From: CAYMMX01 sp964391675
Lineage (GTDB): Bacteria; Cyanobacteriota; Vampirovibrionia; Gastranaerophilales; Gastranaerophilaceae
Length of the DNA: 64,000 bases
Direction of reading: 5' to 3'
Assembly: GCA_964391675.1 (NCBI GenBank)
Contig: CAYMMX010000001.1
Span: 1 to 64,000 of the forward strand
Positions 35,159-43,870 of the stretch are shown piece by piece; the first letter of the stretch is position 1; the number at the start of each line of letters is the position of its first letter. A model generated the notes under the pieces. That model made no database searches and was not told where the DNA came from. It saw only the letters and a list, made by a program, of their open reading frames with translations. The position numbers were made by a program, and so were the translations under genes.

Positions 35159-36517
35159 ATGAGTGAATTTAAACACAAACCGTTAAACAACAAGTCTTTT
35201 ACAGATGAAGACATTAAAAAATTAGTTAAAGAAAACGAAGTTAAACTATTACAGTTACAGTTCGTTGATATTAACGGACAAGTAAAAAATATGAGTGTTA
35301 CTCCTGAGCAAATTGATAAGGTTTTAAATAATGAAATAATGCTAGATGGCTCTTCTATTAAAGGATTCAGAAGCATTGAAACTTCAGATATGTATTTTTA
35401 TCCGGATAAAGATTCTTTTCAAATACTGCCATGGACAAAAGGCAATGCAAAAAGTGCAAGAATTATTTGTGATATTCACAACCAAGATGGAACACCGTTT
35501 GAAGGTTGTCCAAGGTGCAATTTAAAAAGAGTAATGAAAGAAGCCGAAAAACTAGGTTATTCTATGAACATCGGACCTGAAGCAGAATTCTTTTTATTTG
35601 AGAAAAAAGAAGGTAAAATTACAACAGAAACACATGATAAAGCAGGTTACTATGATGTTGGACCGGATGATTTAGGCGAAAATGTGCGTGCAGATATTGT
35701 TTCTGCACTTAAGGAAATGGGATTTGATATTGAAGCATCTCACCATGAAGTTGCTGATGGACAGCACGAAATTGATTTTAAATACGGTGATGTCTTAACA
35801 ACAGCAGATAATGTTTCTACCTTCAGAGTTGCCGTTAAAGCTGTTGCAGCCCAACATGGAGTCCATGCAACATTTATGCCAAAACCTATTTTTGGTATAA
35901 ACGGTTCAGGTATGCACTGCAACTTCTCTTTATTTAAAAACGGTAAAAATGCCTATTTAGATGAGAAAAAAGAATACAAACTTTCTGATATAGCTCTTTA
36001 CTCAATCGGTGGAATGTTAAAACACGTCAAAAGCATTACAGCAATTACTAACCCGACTGTAAACAGTTACAAACGTCTTGTTCCGGGTTATGAAGCTCCT
36101 GTGTATTTAGCATGGTCTTTAGCAAACAGAAGCGCATTGCTAAGAGTACCTGCAAAACGCGGTAATGCAACAAGGGTTGAATTACGTTCACCTGATCCTA
36201 GTTGTAATCCATATTTAGCTTTTGCAGCAATTCTTGAAGCAGCTTTAGATGGAATCAGAAATAAAATTGATCCGCCAGCTCCTGTTGAAAGCAATATCTA
36301 TCACTTAACATCAAAGGAACGTAAAAAACAAAGAATTGATTCCTTACCGGGAAGTTTAGCCGAAGCTTTGGAGCAGCTTGATAAATCTCTTGTTGCAAAA
36401 GCAGCTTTGGGAGATCATATATATTCTGAATTTTTAAACGCTAAGAAAAAAGAATGGGATTCTTTTAGAACCTATGTTTCAGGATGGGAAATTGACAGAT
36501 ATTTAGAACGTTATTAA
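35159..36517 (+). CDS. glnA: Type I glutamine synthetase
   Basis: GlnA makes glutamine from glutamate, ammonia and ATP, the main ammonia assimilation step. The 452-residue length fits the shorter GSI-alpha type. It has MLDGSSIKGFRSIETSDM, GPEAEFFLF, NGSGMHCNFSLF, NPTVNSYKRLVPGYEAPVYL and RVELRSPDPSCNPYLAFAA. No adenylylation site is evident, as expected for this type, which is usually feedback-regulated. AGGAAGAGGAA precedes the ATG. It is a single-gene unit with a strong terminator. Confidence 0.98.
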   Translation: MSEFKHKPLNNKSFTDEDIKKLVKENEVKLLQLQFVDINGQVKNMSVTPEQIDKVLNNEIMLDGSSIKGFRSIETSDMYFYPDKDSFQILPWTKGNAKSARIICDIHNQDGTPFEGCPRCNLKRVMKEAEKLGYSMNIGPEAEFFLFEKKEGKITTETHDKAGYYDVGPDDLGENVRADIVSALKEMGFDIEASHHEVADGQHEIDFKYGDVLTTADNVSTFRVAVKAVAAQHGVHATFMPKPIFGINGSGMHCNFSLFKNGKNAYLDEKKEYKLSDIALYSIGGMLKHVKSITAITNPTVNSYKRLVPGYEAPVYLAWSLANRSALLRVPAKRGNATRVELRSPDPSCNPYLAFAAILEAALDGIRNKIDPPAPVESNIYHLTSKERKKQRIDSLPGSLAEALEQLDKSLVAKAALGDHIYSEFLNAKKKEWDSFRTYVSGWEIDRYLERY

Positions 36518-36546
36518 TTATACTGACCAATTACATAGCTGAATTT

Positions 36547-36577
36547 AAAAAAGTCAACAAAAATTGTTGACTTTTTT
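36547..36577 (+). terminator. glnA terminator
   Basis: AAAAAAGTCAACA pairs with TGTTGACTTTTTT (13 bp) around a 5-base loop, 30 bases after the glnA stop. Confidence 0.9.
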
Positions 36578-36622
36578 ATTTATACAATTAAAGAAAAATA
36601 TGTAGATTAATATGGAGCAGTA

Positions 36623-36982
36623 ATGTTGAATTTTTTATGGAAAAACTGTGAGCATGAAAAAATTACACCAGAAATGAAGTCATGCTACTGCCCAGATTGT
36701 GGAGACTATATAGAAAATAAATGGTATATAACACGCTGTAAATGTTGTGGTACTAAGCAAAAATCTATTATAAAACATGGTAAAATAATAACTACTACAA
36801 AATACTGTAAAAATTGCGGATATAATTCATTTATAATAGAAGAAGTAGAAAATTTAGACATCTCAAATATAAACTATGCTGTTTTAAAAAAACTGACTAA
36901 AAAAATTCAAAAAGAAAGTGTTATTCAAACCTGGATTGACAAAAACAATTATGTTCCAATTAAATTACTTCCAAGTTATTAA
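36623..36982 (+). CDS. Small zinc-ribbon-like protein, unknown
   Basis: This 119-residue protein has three cysteine pairs of zinc-ribbon type (CYCPDCGDY, CKCCGTKQK, YCKNCGYNS) in its first 75 residues and a charged helical tail. GGAG precedes the ATG. It could bind nucleic acid or serve as a metal-bound scaffold. I do not recognise a named family. It follows glnA after the terminator and converges on the gene at 37014. Confidence 0.7.
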   Translation: MLNFLWKNCEHEKITPEMKSCYCPDCGDYIENKWYITRCKCCGTKQKSIIKHGKIITTTKYCKNCGYNSFIIEEVENLDISNINYAVLKKLTKKIQKESVIQTWIDKNNYVPIKLLPSY

Positions 36983-36987
36983 GCTAG

Positions 36988-37009
36988 AGGGAATCTAGTC
37001 CTGTTCCCT
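36988..37009. terminator. Weak convergent hairpin
   Basis: AGGGAA pairs with TTCCCT (6 bp) followed by AATTTTATT, in the 31-base gap between two convergent genes. A terminator for the zinc-ribbon gene is possible but the stem is short. Confidence 0.3.
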
Positions 37010-37013
37010 AATT

Positions 37014-37466
37014 TTATTCTGTCGCAGTACTTGCTCCAGGTGCTGTCGGAGCCTTTACTTCCACTCCCATGAGCTTTAGCTGTGCCGCTGATTTTGGTGC
37101 TAACGCAGTATCTGCAAAATTTTCCAAAATTGTTTGAAAACACTCAATAGCTTCATCCTTCATATCTCTTGATTTATAAAGCAATCCTGCCTTATAGTAT
37201 AAAGGAGCTAAGCTTGAATCTGATGCTATTAACATTTGGTTATCTAATTTTATTTTAATATTAATTAAATTTTCATTATCTTCAGGAGAAAAAAGACCAT
37301 TCGCATACATTTTTTTAGTCAAATTATCTACCGTTGTAGACATTGTTGTCATTTCTTCTTCGGATATCCCACCTTTCTTAGCTTTTTTTGCTTCAACAGA
37401 ATCCACACTAAAAATAAAACCTACAACACTTAATAATAAAAATAAAACCAATAATTTTTTAATCAT
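37014..37466 (-). CDS. Secreted TPR-like protein
   Basis: This 150-residue protein has a signal peptide (MIKKLLVLFLLLSVVGFIFS, cleaved near VEAKK). One clear tetratricopeptide-like helix pair follows at residues about 85-120 (LYYKAGLLYKSRDMKDEAIE then CFQTILENFADTALA). The C-terminus is Ala/Pro/Thr-rich, ending APGASTATE. It is probably periplasmic or an outer-membrane-associated scaffold. The specific partner is unknown. Confidence 0.75.
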   Translation of the reverse strand: MIKKLLVLFLLLSVVGFIFSVDSVEAKKAKKGGISEEEMTTMSTTVDNLTKKMYANGLFSPEDNENLINIKIKLDNQMLIASDSSLAPLYYKAGLLYKSRDMKDEAIECFQTILENFADTALAPKSAAQLKLMGVEVKAPTAPGASTATE

Positions 37467-37509
37467 AAATATACCTTATCCCCTATATATAAATATATTA
37501 CATAAACTA

Positions 37510-37539
37510 TTGCATTTTGAACTCAATTAAATGTATGAT
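37510..37539 (+). promoter_or_regulatory. nagZ promoter, leaderless type
   Basis: TTGCAT, an 18-base spacer and TATGAT (37534-37539) end 6 bases before the ATG at 37546. This supports that start over the in-frame ATG at 37531, which overlaps the promoter. Confidence 0.45.
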
Positions 37540-37545
37540 TTATAT

Positions 37546-38526
37546 ATGAAAAATTTAATTGAAAAAATACACCAAATGTTTATTTTAGGACTAAACGGAG
37601 AAAATCTTGATAAAAATCCGAATCTTATAAAGGCCTTAAATAACAATCTCGGTGGAGTAATATTTTTTACACAAAATATAAAAACTATAGAACAATTTAA
37701 AAAATTAATTAAAGATATAAAAAAAGAATCCAAAATTTTACCTTTTCTGTCAATAGATCAAGAAGGAGGGAAAGTTGAAAGAACAGAAAATATTTTTGGA
37801 GGAAAAAAGTATTTAAGTCCCAAGTTTGCTGCAATAAAAGGTGAAAATTTTTTGAAAAATCAAACAGAACAAATTTCATCTGATCTTAAAAATTTTGGAA
37901 TAAACTTAAATTTTTCACCGGTTTTAGATGTAAATACCAATCCTGATAACCCAATTATCGGAGAAAGAGCTTTTTCTAATAATACAGATGAAGTTATTAA
38001 ATATGGGAAAATTGTAACTGAAACATATCTAAAAAACAGAATAATTCCATGCATAAAACATTTTCCCGGTCATGGAGATGTAAACATTGACAGTCATATT
38101 TCTTTGCCAAAAGTAAATTTATCGCTTGAAGAAATGGAAAAATATCATATAAAGCCTTTTGATAAAGTTTTTTCACCAATGATAATGATTGCTCATTTAC
38201 ACTGTATTGCATTTGATAAAGAAGAAATACCAACATCATTAAGCAAAAACACAATATTATATTTAAAAGAAAAATTAAACTATAAAGGCCTAATAATAAC
38301 AGATGATATGATTATGGGTGGTGTATTAAATATTGAACCTGTAAAAGCTTGCTGTAAAGCCATAAAAGCAGGAGTAAATATACTTTTATACAGAAATTCT
38401 AACAATAAAACTATTAGGCTTATTGAAAATATTGCTAAATTGGCTGAAAAAGATACAGAGCTAAAACAAAAAATAGAAAACTCTTATTTAAAGATTATAC
38501 AATATAAAAATCAATATATCATATAA
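37546..38526 (+). CDS. nagZ: Glycoside hydrolase family 3 beta-N-acetylhexosaminidase (NagZ-like)
   Basis: NagZ removes GlcNAc from muropeptides during peptidoglycan recycling. The 326-residue protein has SIDQEGGKVERTE, NFSPVLDVN, GERAFSNNTDEV, the KHFPGHGDVNIDSHISLP loop carrying the NagZ-specific catalytic D-x-H pair (DSH), and the nucleophile in LIITDDMIMGGV. No signal peptide is present, consistent with a cytosolic NagZ. The start at 37546 is chosen from the promoter position. Confidence 0.93.
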   Translation: MKNLIEKIHQMFILGLNGENLDKNPNLIKALNNNLGGVIFFTQNIKTIEQFKKLIKDIKKESKILPFLSIDQEGGKVERTENIFGGKKYLSPKFAAIKGENFLKNQTEQISSDLKNFGINLNFSPVLDVNTNPDNPIIGERAFSNNTDEVIKYGKIVTETYLKNRIIPCIKHFPGHGDVNIDSHISLPKVNLSLEEMEKYHIKPFDKVFSPMIMIAHLHCIAFDKEEIPTSLSKNTILYLKEKLNYKGLIITDDMIMGGVLNIEPVKACCKAIKAGVNILLYRNSNNKTIRLIENIAKLAEKDTELKQKIENSYLKIIQYKNQYII

Positions 38527-38621
38527 TTTCTTATTATAGTTGCGATACAAACCATTTTTTTATATTTAAACAAACCACTTTATTAAGAAATATTACAAAA
38601 GTATATATACTTTTCTCAAGT

Positions 38622-38650
38622 TTGTGCTTTTGTTAAGTTTTTGTTACAAT
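38622..38650 (+). promoter_or_regulatory. Promoter and leader of the coiled-coil protein gene
   Basis: TTGTGC, a 17-base spacer and TACAAT predict a start near 38657 and a leader of about 130 bases. The leader contains two copies of GGTTTTAGGC and a CCTGA/TCAGG hairpin before the TAGGAGC ribosome site. Confidence 0.5.
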
Positions 38651-38785
38651 CCTAAAAATGCAGTATATTTATAGGTTTTAGGCTGTTTTAAGTCACCTGA
38701 AAAGCATGTCAGGACATGGTTTTAGGCAATTTTGTATATACTTTATACTTAATTAATATATAAGAAAAAAATAGGAGCTTTTAAA

Positions 38786-39685
38786 ATGACAGACAAAGTA
38801 GCTTATTATCAAACTTTATCAAACCTTAACAAAATATCTAACAATAGAAACAAATGTGGCGGAACCGCTACAGGTGGATGTTTTAAAGGCAACAAAGAAT
38901 CTAAATTGGACGCTGCACAAGCAAAATTAATTAATGCTCAAACAAAACAATTAGAAGCAGCAACCGTAATGTCAGTATTGACTGGAGGAGCTTCAATTTT
39001 TGCGACATTGGCACCTTTTATGTCAAAATTGGGAGAAAAAAATAATAATAATAACCCAGATGGAGCAGGCGAAAATACCCCTCCTAACAATAATAATACA
39101 TTAGATACTATGAATAATGCTTCATCATCATACGATCCTGAGGTAATACAACAAGGAATTAACGCAGGAACAGAAGAGTCCGGCAGACTTGATTCTGAAA
39201 TATCACAAAACAAACAATCAGCTGATGCATCTCTATCTGAAGCAAATAACGCTAAACAAGAAGCTACATCCACTGCAGGAGCAATTAAAACTCTTGAAGG
39301 AAGCACAATTCCAAATGCACAAAAAGCATTCACAGCCAGAAAAAGTGACCTTGCAAAAAATAAAACTCAACAATTACAAGCACTAGATAAGAAAAGCCCT
39401 ACATATGCAGCAGATAAAGCTCAAATTGAAGCACAATATACACAAAATCTTGAAACAGTTACAACAGAAGAAAGAACAGAAATGGGCAAATTAAAAAGTG
39501 AATTATCACAAAAGAAAGAAGAACTTAGAACATTAAACGGATTAGCTGAGGAAAAAACTAGAGAGGCAGAAGGCTTCCAGTCAAAAGTTGATTCAGCAAC
39601 AACAACTAAGTCTCAAGTAGATAATAAATTACAATCACTTAAATCAAGACAATCTGCAATAGCTAGAGCATCATCTCAAAAATAA
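38786..39685 (+). CDS. Low-complexity coiled-coil protein, unknown
   Basis: This 299-residue protein is highly enriched in Ala, Asn, Gln, Glu, Lys, Ser and Thr. The N-terminus holds a small Gly/Cys motif (NKCGGTATGGCFKG). A moderately hydrophobic segment follows (VMSVLTGGASIFATLAPFMS, about residues 61-80), then an Asn-rich linker (about 86-110). Residues about 130-295 form a long predicted coiled coil. The single hydrophobic segment could be a membrane anchor. I do not recognise the family; similarity by composition to secreted structural or effector-like proteins is only an impression. It has its own promoter, a long leader and a strong terminator. Confidence 0.8.
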   Translation: MTDKVAYYQTLSNLNKISNNRNKCGGTATGGCFKGNKESKLDAAQAKLINAQTKQLEAATVMSVLTGGASIFATLAPFMSKLGEKNNNNNPDGAGENTPPNNNNTLDTMNNASSSYDPEVIQQGINAGTEESGRLDSEISQNKQSADASLSEANNAKQEATSTAGAIKTLEGSTIPNAQKAFTARKSDLAKNKTQQLQALDKKSPTYAADKAQIEAQYTQNLETVTTEERTEMGKLKSELSQKKEELRTLNGLAEEKTREAEGFQSKVDSATTTKSQVDNKLQSLKSRQSAIARASSQK

Positions 39686-39700
39686 ATACAAAAATTTAAT

Positions 39701-39746
39701 CAGATAAAAAAGAAACACACTATATAGTGTGTTTCTTTTTTATCTG
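39701..39746. terminator. Bidirectional terminator, 22-bp perfect stem
   Basis: The arms 39701-39722 and 39725-39746 are exact reverse complements separated by two bases, with A6 and T6 tracts inside the arms. It stands between convergent genes and can terminate both. Confidence 0.85.
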
Positions 39747-39820
39747 AAAAATCATTCCAAAAAAAAATGGGACTTATAAAGCCCCTTCGTAATATGTTGA
39801 GTATTCTATGTCTAAATTTT

Positions 39821-40969
39821 TTAAGCTAAATTAATTTTTGCTTTCTTCATGTTTGATTTTAACCCTTGAGCTAAATCTGTACGCCCATTTTTTTCATAAA
39901 TTTTTGTCATTGATTCTAAAAATTTCATGCTATCAATATTTGCAACTTTACTTTTTAAATCTCCGGTTACTCCTTGTTTAACAGCACCCTGAGCTTGGGT
40001 TTTAAATGTATTTTGCATTGCACTGCTAGTTTGTACTTGAGGTTTAATACTTGCTCCCTGAATAACTTTTTGTAAATTAACCGGTGAAACAGATGGTGTC
40101 ACAGGTGTTTTTGGTCTTTGAATTTCAGCAGACACATAAGGATTTCTTGTTCCTTGCTGATAAGCTCTTAGTCCATAACTTCCAGTGACATTCTGACCTT
40201 GCATTAATGCAACATTACTATTTGACAAATCAGGATTCACTCCGTTACTAACAGCAGGATTTATATTTAATCCTCCTCTATATAACTCCATTTCGCGTTC
40301 TTTTAGACTTTGTGTTAAACCGACTTTAATCTCATTATCTTTACCTTTAATTATTTTCATTCCACTTATAAGAAACATTGAAAATAAACCGAAAGTAATC
40401 ATCCAATTAATTTTATCACTTTTTAGAACTTTTTTAAGATAATTTGTAATTAATCCAAAAGAAATATTAATTTCTTCTTCGCTTGAGTCATCTTGATAAA
40501 TTGGCTTATATGCATCAATAGGATTGCTTAAAACAATTTCATCTGAAGGTTTTAACTGCTGTTCATTATTGCTTAAAATACCCAGAGGGGTTTTTAAAGA
40601 ATCAAAATGAACTTCAGCATTACTAACATTATCTGCTTGTATAAGAATTTTTACAGAGTCATTATCAACAGGAACAACAACTACACTATCAACACCGGAA
40701 GTTCCGTTATATATTGTATTAATAGTTTTAGATGCTCTGATTCCTTTTAAATTTAACATCATCTTATTAGGAGCCTGTATAGTTTTTTTAATTTCTGCTA
40801 AATCATCAGATTTTAAAATAATACTATAACTATCTTTAATTCCATTTATTTGAATAGCTTGCAAAACATTATCTGAGGCAAAGGCTTTACCAATTAAACA
40901 AAACCCAATTACCAACATTAAAAAAAATTTTTTTAAACTTGCCGCCCCGGAAAATTTATCCTTATTCAA
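39821..40969 (-). CDS. Secreted/membrane AMIN-domain protein
   Basis: The 382-residue protein begins with a TTG codon supported by GGGGAG seven bases upstream. It has a signal segment (LKKFFLMLVIGFCLIGKAFA), then an AMIN-like domain (about residues 35-130, VLQAIQINGIKDSYSIILKS and AEIKKTIQAPNKMMLNLKG). A membrane segment lies near residue 195 (INWMITFGLFSMFLISGMKI), followed by a Gln/Asn/Pro-rich disordered tail and a helical C-terminus (MKFLESMTKIYEKNGRTDLA). AMIN domains bind peptidoglycan and occur in PilQ secretins and amidases, so a role in an envelope machine is plausible but not shown. Confidence 0.75.
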   Translation of the reverse strand: MNKDKFSGAASLKKFFLMLVIGFCLIGKAFASDNVLQAIQINGIKDSYSIILKSDDLAEIKKTIQAPNKMMLNLKGIRASKTINTIYNGTSGVDSVVVVPVDNDSVKILIQADNVSNAEVHFDSLKTPLGILSNNEQQLKPSDEIVLSNPIDAYKPIYQDDSSEEEINISFGLITNYLKKVLKSDKINWMITFGLFSMFLISGMKIIKGKDNEIKVGLTQSLKEREMELYRGGLNINPAVSNGVNPDLSNSNVALMQGQNVTGSYGLRAYQQGTRNPYVSAEIQRPKTPVTPSVSPVNLQKVIQGASIKPQVQTSSAMQNTFKTQAQGAVKQGVTGDLKSKVANIDSMKFLESMTKIYEKNGRTDLAQGLKSNMKKAKINLA

Positions 40970-41110
40970 CTTACTACTCCCCTTTAGCTTCTACTCAACT
41001 TTATTTTTTAAGTAAATAACCTCATAAAATATAAATTATTTACCCTCCTCACGATATAAGCATAGTAGTTTTATATTGAAATGACATCAATCCTCAGATT
41101 AAAGTTCGCA

Positions 41111-41126
41111 TAGACCATATGGTCTA
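41111..41126. promoter_or_regulatory. 16-bp perfect palindrome, possible operator
   Basis: TAGACCATATGGTCTA is a perfect palindrome in the 256-base gap between kdsB and the AMIN gene, about 140 bases upstream of the AMIN start. It could be a repressor or activator site for that gene. No U-tract follows, so it is not a terminator. Confidence 0.35.
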
Positions 41127-41147
41127 CATTAAATTATTTTTAAATAG

Positions 41148-41181
41148 CAAAAAATCTATAAAATAGAATATTACAGATTTT
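41148..41181 (-). terminator. Terminator of the accD-accA-prmA-kdsB operon
   Basis: On the minus strand AAAATCTGTA pairs with TATAGATTTT (one G-U) around an 11-base loop and runs into six T residues, 45 bases after kdsB. Confidence 0.6.
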
Positions 41182-41225
41182 ATATAAAATATTATTGTTT
41201 ATTATTGATTTATTAAATTCTTACT

Positions 41226-41966
41226 TTAATAATCTGAAGATTGCTGAACTATTTTTTCAAATTGTTTTAAATCATCTGCAGTATCAATCCCGATAGGAGT
41301 AAAATCAACAACAAAAGTTTTAATTTTCATCCCTGCCTGCAAAGCTCTTAATTGTTCTAAACTTTCAGCCAATTCCAAAACCGATTGCTCCATTTGAGTC
41401 ATTTTTATAAGTGACTCTCTTTTATAACCATAAATACCCAAATGTCCATAAATTTTTGCGAAGCCTTCATTTCTTTCATAAGGAATTTTGGAACGTGAAA
41501 AGTAAAGAGCATAACCATTATTATCAACTACACATTTTACACAATTAGGATTGTCTATTTCTTTTTTATCTTCTAAAATTCTTATTAAAGTTGAAATATC
41601 AGCTCCGTCATTCTTGACCCCTTTAATAACTTCATCAATACTATCCGGAGTAATTAATGGTTCATCTCCTTGCAGATTAACAATGAAAGAAATTTCAGGG
41701 TGATTTTGCACAACTTCAGCAATCCTGTCACTTCCGCTTGTGTGTGTATCCATTGTCATTTCAGCTTCGGCGCCAAAAGATTCTGCTGTTTCTAAAATTT
41801 GCTGATTATCAGTTGCAATTATAACTCTGTCGGCAAGATTTGCCATAACTGCTTTTTCCCAAACCCATTGAATAATAGGTTTATCTTTAACTTCTATTAG
41901 TGGTTTTCCTTTTAATCTTGTTGAATCGTATCTGGCCGGAATTATTATTGCTGTTTGACCTGTCAT
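41226..41966 (-). CDS. kdsB: 3-deoxy-manno-octulosonate cytidylyltransferase
   Basis: KdsB activates Kdo as CMP-Kdo for lipopolysaccharide core synthesis, direct evidence for an LPS-bearing outer membrane. The 246-residue protein has IIPARYDSTRLKGKPLIEV, VIIATDNQQI, HTSGSDRIAEV and FIVNLQGDEPLI, and the C-terminal IGIDTADDL. It is the last gene of the accD-accA-prmA-kdsB unit, 15 bases after prmA. Confidence 0.97.
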   Translation of the reverse strand: MTGQTAIIIPARYDSTRLKGKPLIEVKDKPIIQWVWEKAVMANLADRVIIATDNQQILETAESFGAEAEMTMDTHTSGSDRIAEVVQNHPEISFIVNLQGDEPLITPDSIDEVIKGVKNDGADISTLIRILEDKKEIDNPNCVKCVVDNNGYALYFSRSKIPYERNEGFAKIYGHLGIYGYKRESLIKMTQMEQSVLELAESLEQLRALQAGMKIKTFVVDFTPIGIDTADDLKQFEKIVQQSSDY

Positions 41967-41981
41967 TTATTTATCCTCTGT

Positions 41982-42878
41982 TTATTTTTTAACCACAAAA
42001 GCAGTCCATATGTCTTGATGCATTTGTTCTATTACTTCTAAATTATATTTTTTTATTGCATCTAAAACAACTTGCTTTTTTTCATCCATAATACCACTTA
42101 AAACAAGTTTTGCATCATCTGTCATGATATTTTTTAAATATCCCATTATATCCGCCAAAACATTATGCAAAATATTTGCTGAAATAAAATCAAATTTATT
42201 ATTTATTTTATCAGCAGTATTAATCTCAAATTTACATTTATCTGCAACACTATTTTTCCTTGAATTCTCTATAGCTGTTTCTATGACTGATTCATCATTA
42301 TCACAACCATAAACATATTTAGCTCCGCATTTAATTCCACAAATAGCCAAAATACCTGATCCCATACCAATATCAGCCATTTTATCATTAATTTTTATAT
42401 ATTTCTCGATTGCTCTCATACAAAGTTGTGTTGTCGGATGTGTACCGGTACCGAAAGCTGTTCCCGGATCAAGAGTAATAGTTATTTCATTTGGTTTCGG
42501 CTGATATTCAATCCAACTTGGAACTATTTTTATATTATCTGAAACTATTGTTATATCCCAATTTTCTTTCCATTTTTTTGACCAATCCTGATTCTCGATT
42601 TTTTCGATTTCAAATTCCCAACTTCCCAATTCAAATTCAGAAAAACCCCTATCTAAAAGGAGTTTTTTCTGCTCATCTAAAAAAAGTTCAATATTATCAA
42701 ACTTTTTTAAATAAACCTTCAAAATATCCTGAGTTGTACTAACAAGCACCAAATCATCTTTGTATATTTCTTCTGCAAGGACAACTCCATCGCAATCCAA
42801 ATTTTCAAAACAAATCGATGAAAGAATTTCCGCAATATCAGGATTTATCTTGATTCTAAGTTCAAAATATTCGTTCAT
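41982..42878 (-). CDS. prmA: Ribosomal protein L11 methyltransferase
   Basis: PrmA trimethylates lysines and the N-terminus of ribosomal protein L11. The 298-residue protein has the PrmA signature TLDPGTAFGTGTHPTTQL, SAM-binding motif ADIGMGSGILAI and SANILHNVLADI. Its ATG shares a base with the accA stop (TAATG), so it is translated with accA. Confidence 0.94.
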   Translation of the reverse strand: MNEYFELRIKINPDIAEILSSICFENLDCDGVVLAEEIYKDDLVLVSTTQDILKVYLKKFDNIELFLDEQKKLLLDRGFSEFELGSWEFEIEKIENQDWSKKWKENWDITIVSDNIKIVPSWIEYQPKPNEITITLDPGTAFGTGTHPTTQLCMRAIEKYIKINDKMADIGMGSGILAICGIKCGAKYVYGCDNDESVIETAIENSRKNSVADKCKFEINTADKINNKFDFISANILHNVLADIMGYLKNIMTDDAKLVLSGIMDEKKQVVLDAIKKYNLEVIEQMHQDIWTAFVVKK

Positions 42879-43828
42879 TATTCTTCTACAACGCCAAGAC
42901 TTCTGTATTTATTATATCTTTGCTCTCTAAGTTCTTTTGAAGAAAGTTTTGATAATTGATTAATAGTTTCTAAAATTGATTTTTTCATTTCAGAACCTAT
43001 TTCATTATAATTATTGTGAGCACCGCCAAGAGGTTCTTTAATAATTCCATCAACAATCTTAAACTGCATTAAATCGGGTCCTGTTATTTTAAGAGCTTCA
43101 GCGGCAGTATTAGTCATTGAAGAATCACGCCATAATATAGAAGCACAACCTTCAGGAGAAATTACTGTATAATATGCATGCTCAAGGATTAAAACTTTGT
43201 CTGCTACACCTAAACCTAAAGCACCTCCGGAACAACCTTCACCTGTTATTACTGCGATAATAGGGACATTTAATTTTGACATTTCACGTAAATTTACTGC
43301 AATTGCAATACCCTGACCCGTTTCTTCTGCACTAATTCCCGGATAAGCCCCCGGAGTATCAATTAAGGTTACTATAGGCATATTAAATTTATTTGCATAA
43401 TTAAACAATCTTAAAGCTTTTCGATAACCCTGAGGTTGTGGCATCCCAAAATTATATTCCAAATTTTCTTTTGTTGATTTACCTTTTTGAGTTCCAATCA
43501 ACATAATTGATTTTTCAGCAACTTTAGCGATTCCGCCTATTATTGCTCTATCATCCAGCCCTGCTCTGTCACCATGCAACTCAACAAAACTATCTGTTAT
43601 TAAATTAACATAATCAAGAAAACTTGGTCTGTTTGGATGTCTTGCAATCTGTAACTTCTGAGCCGGCTTTAAATTTGCATACAACTCTTTTTTATAGTCT
43701 ACTGCCTGCTGCTCAAATGTTTGTATTTCTTTATTTAAATCCATGCCTGACTCCAAACTTATTTTTTTTAATTCTTCAATTTTAGCTTGTATTTCCATTA
43801 TTGGCTTTTCAAATTCTAGTATTGTCAT
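42878..43828 (-). CDS. accA: Acetyl-CoA carboxylase carboxyltransferase alpha subunit
   Basis: AccA with AccD transfers the carboxyl group from biotin to acetyl-CoA, giving malonyl-CoA for fatty acid synthesis. The 316-residue protein has IARHPNRPSFLDYVNLIT, HGDRAGLDDRAIIGG, VTLIDTPGAYPGISAEETGQ, VITGEGCSGGALGLGVAD and YTVISPEGCASILWRD. It follows accD by 42 bases and is coupled to prmA. Confidence 0.97.
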   Translation of the reverse strand: MTILEFEKPIMEIQAKIEELKKISLESGMDLNKEIQTFEQQAVDYKKELYANLKPAQKLQIARHPNRPSFLDYVNLITDSFVELHGDRAGLDDRAIIGGIAKVAEKSIMLIGTQKGKSTKENLEYNFGMPQPQGYRKALRLFNYANKFNMPIVTLIDTPGAYPGISAEETGQGIAIAVNLREMSKLNVPIIAVITGEGCSGGALGLGVADKVLILEHAYYTVISPEGCASILWRDSSMTNTAAEALKITGPDLMQFKIVDGIIKEPLGGAHNNYNEIGSEMKKSILETINQLSKLSSKELREQRYNKYRSLGVVEE

Positions 43829-43870
43829 ATATATTTACACTCCCCTAGTTCAACGATTTATAGGCGTTTT

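Noticed and set aside
38938..39333. 131-codon open frame antisense to the coiled-coil gene
   Set aside because: Ala/Ser/Leu-rich shadow of an Ala/Asn-rich coding sequence; no promoter or ribosome site on that strand.
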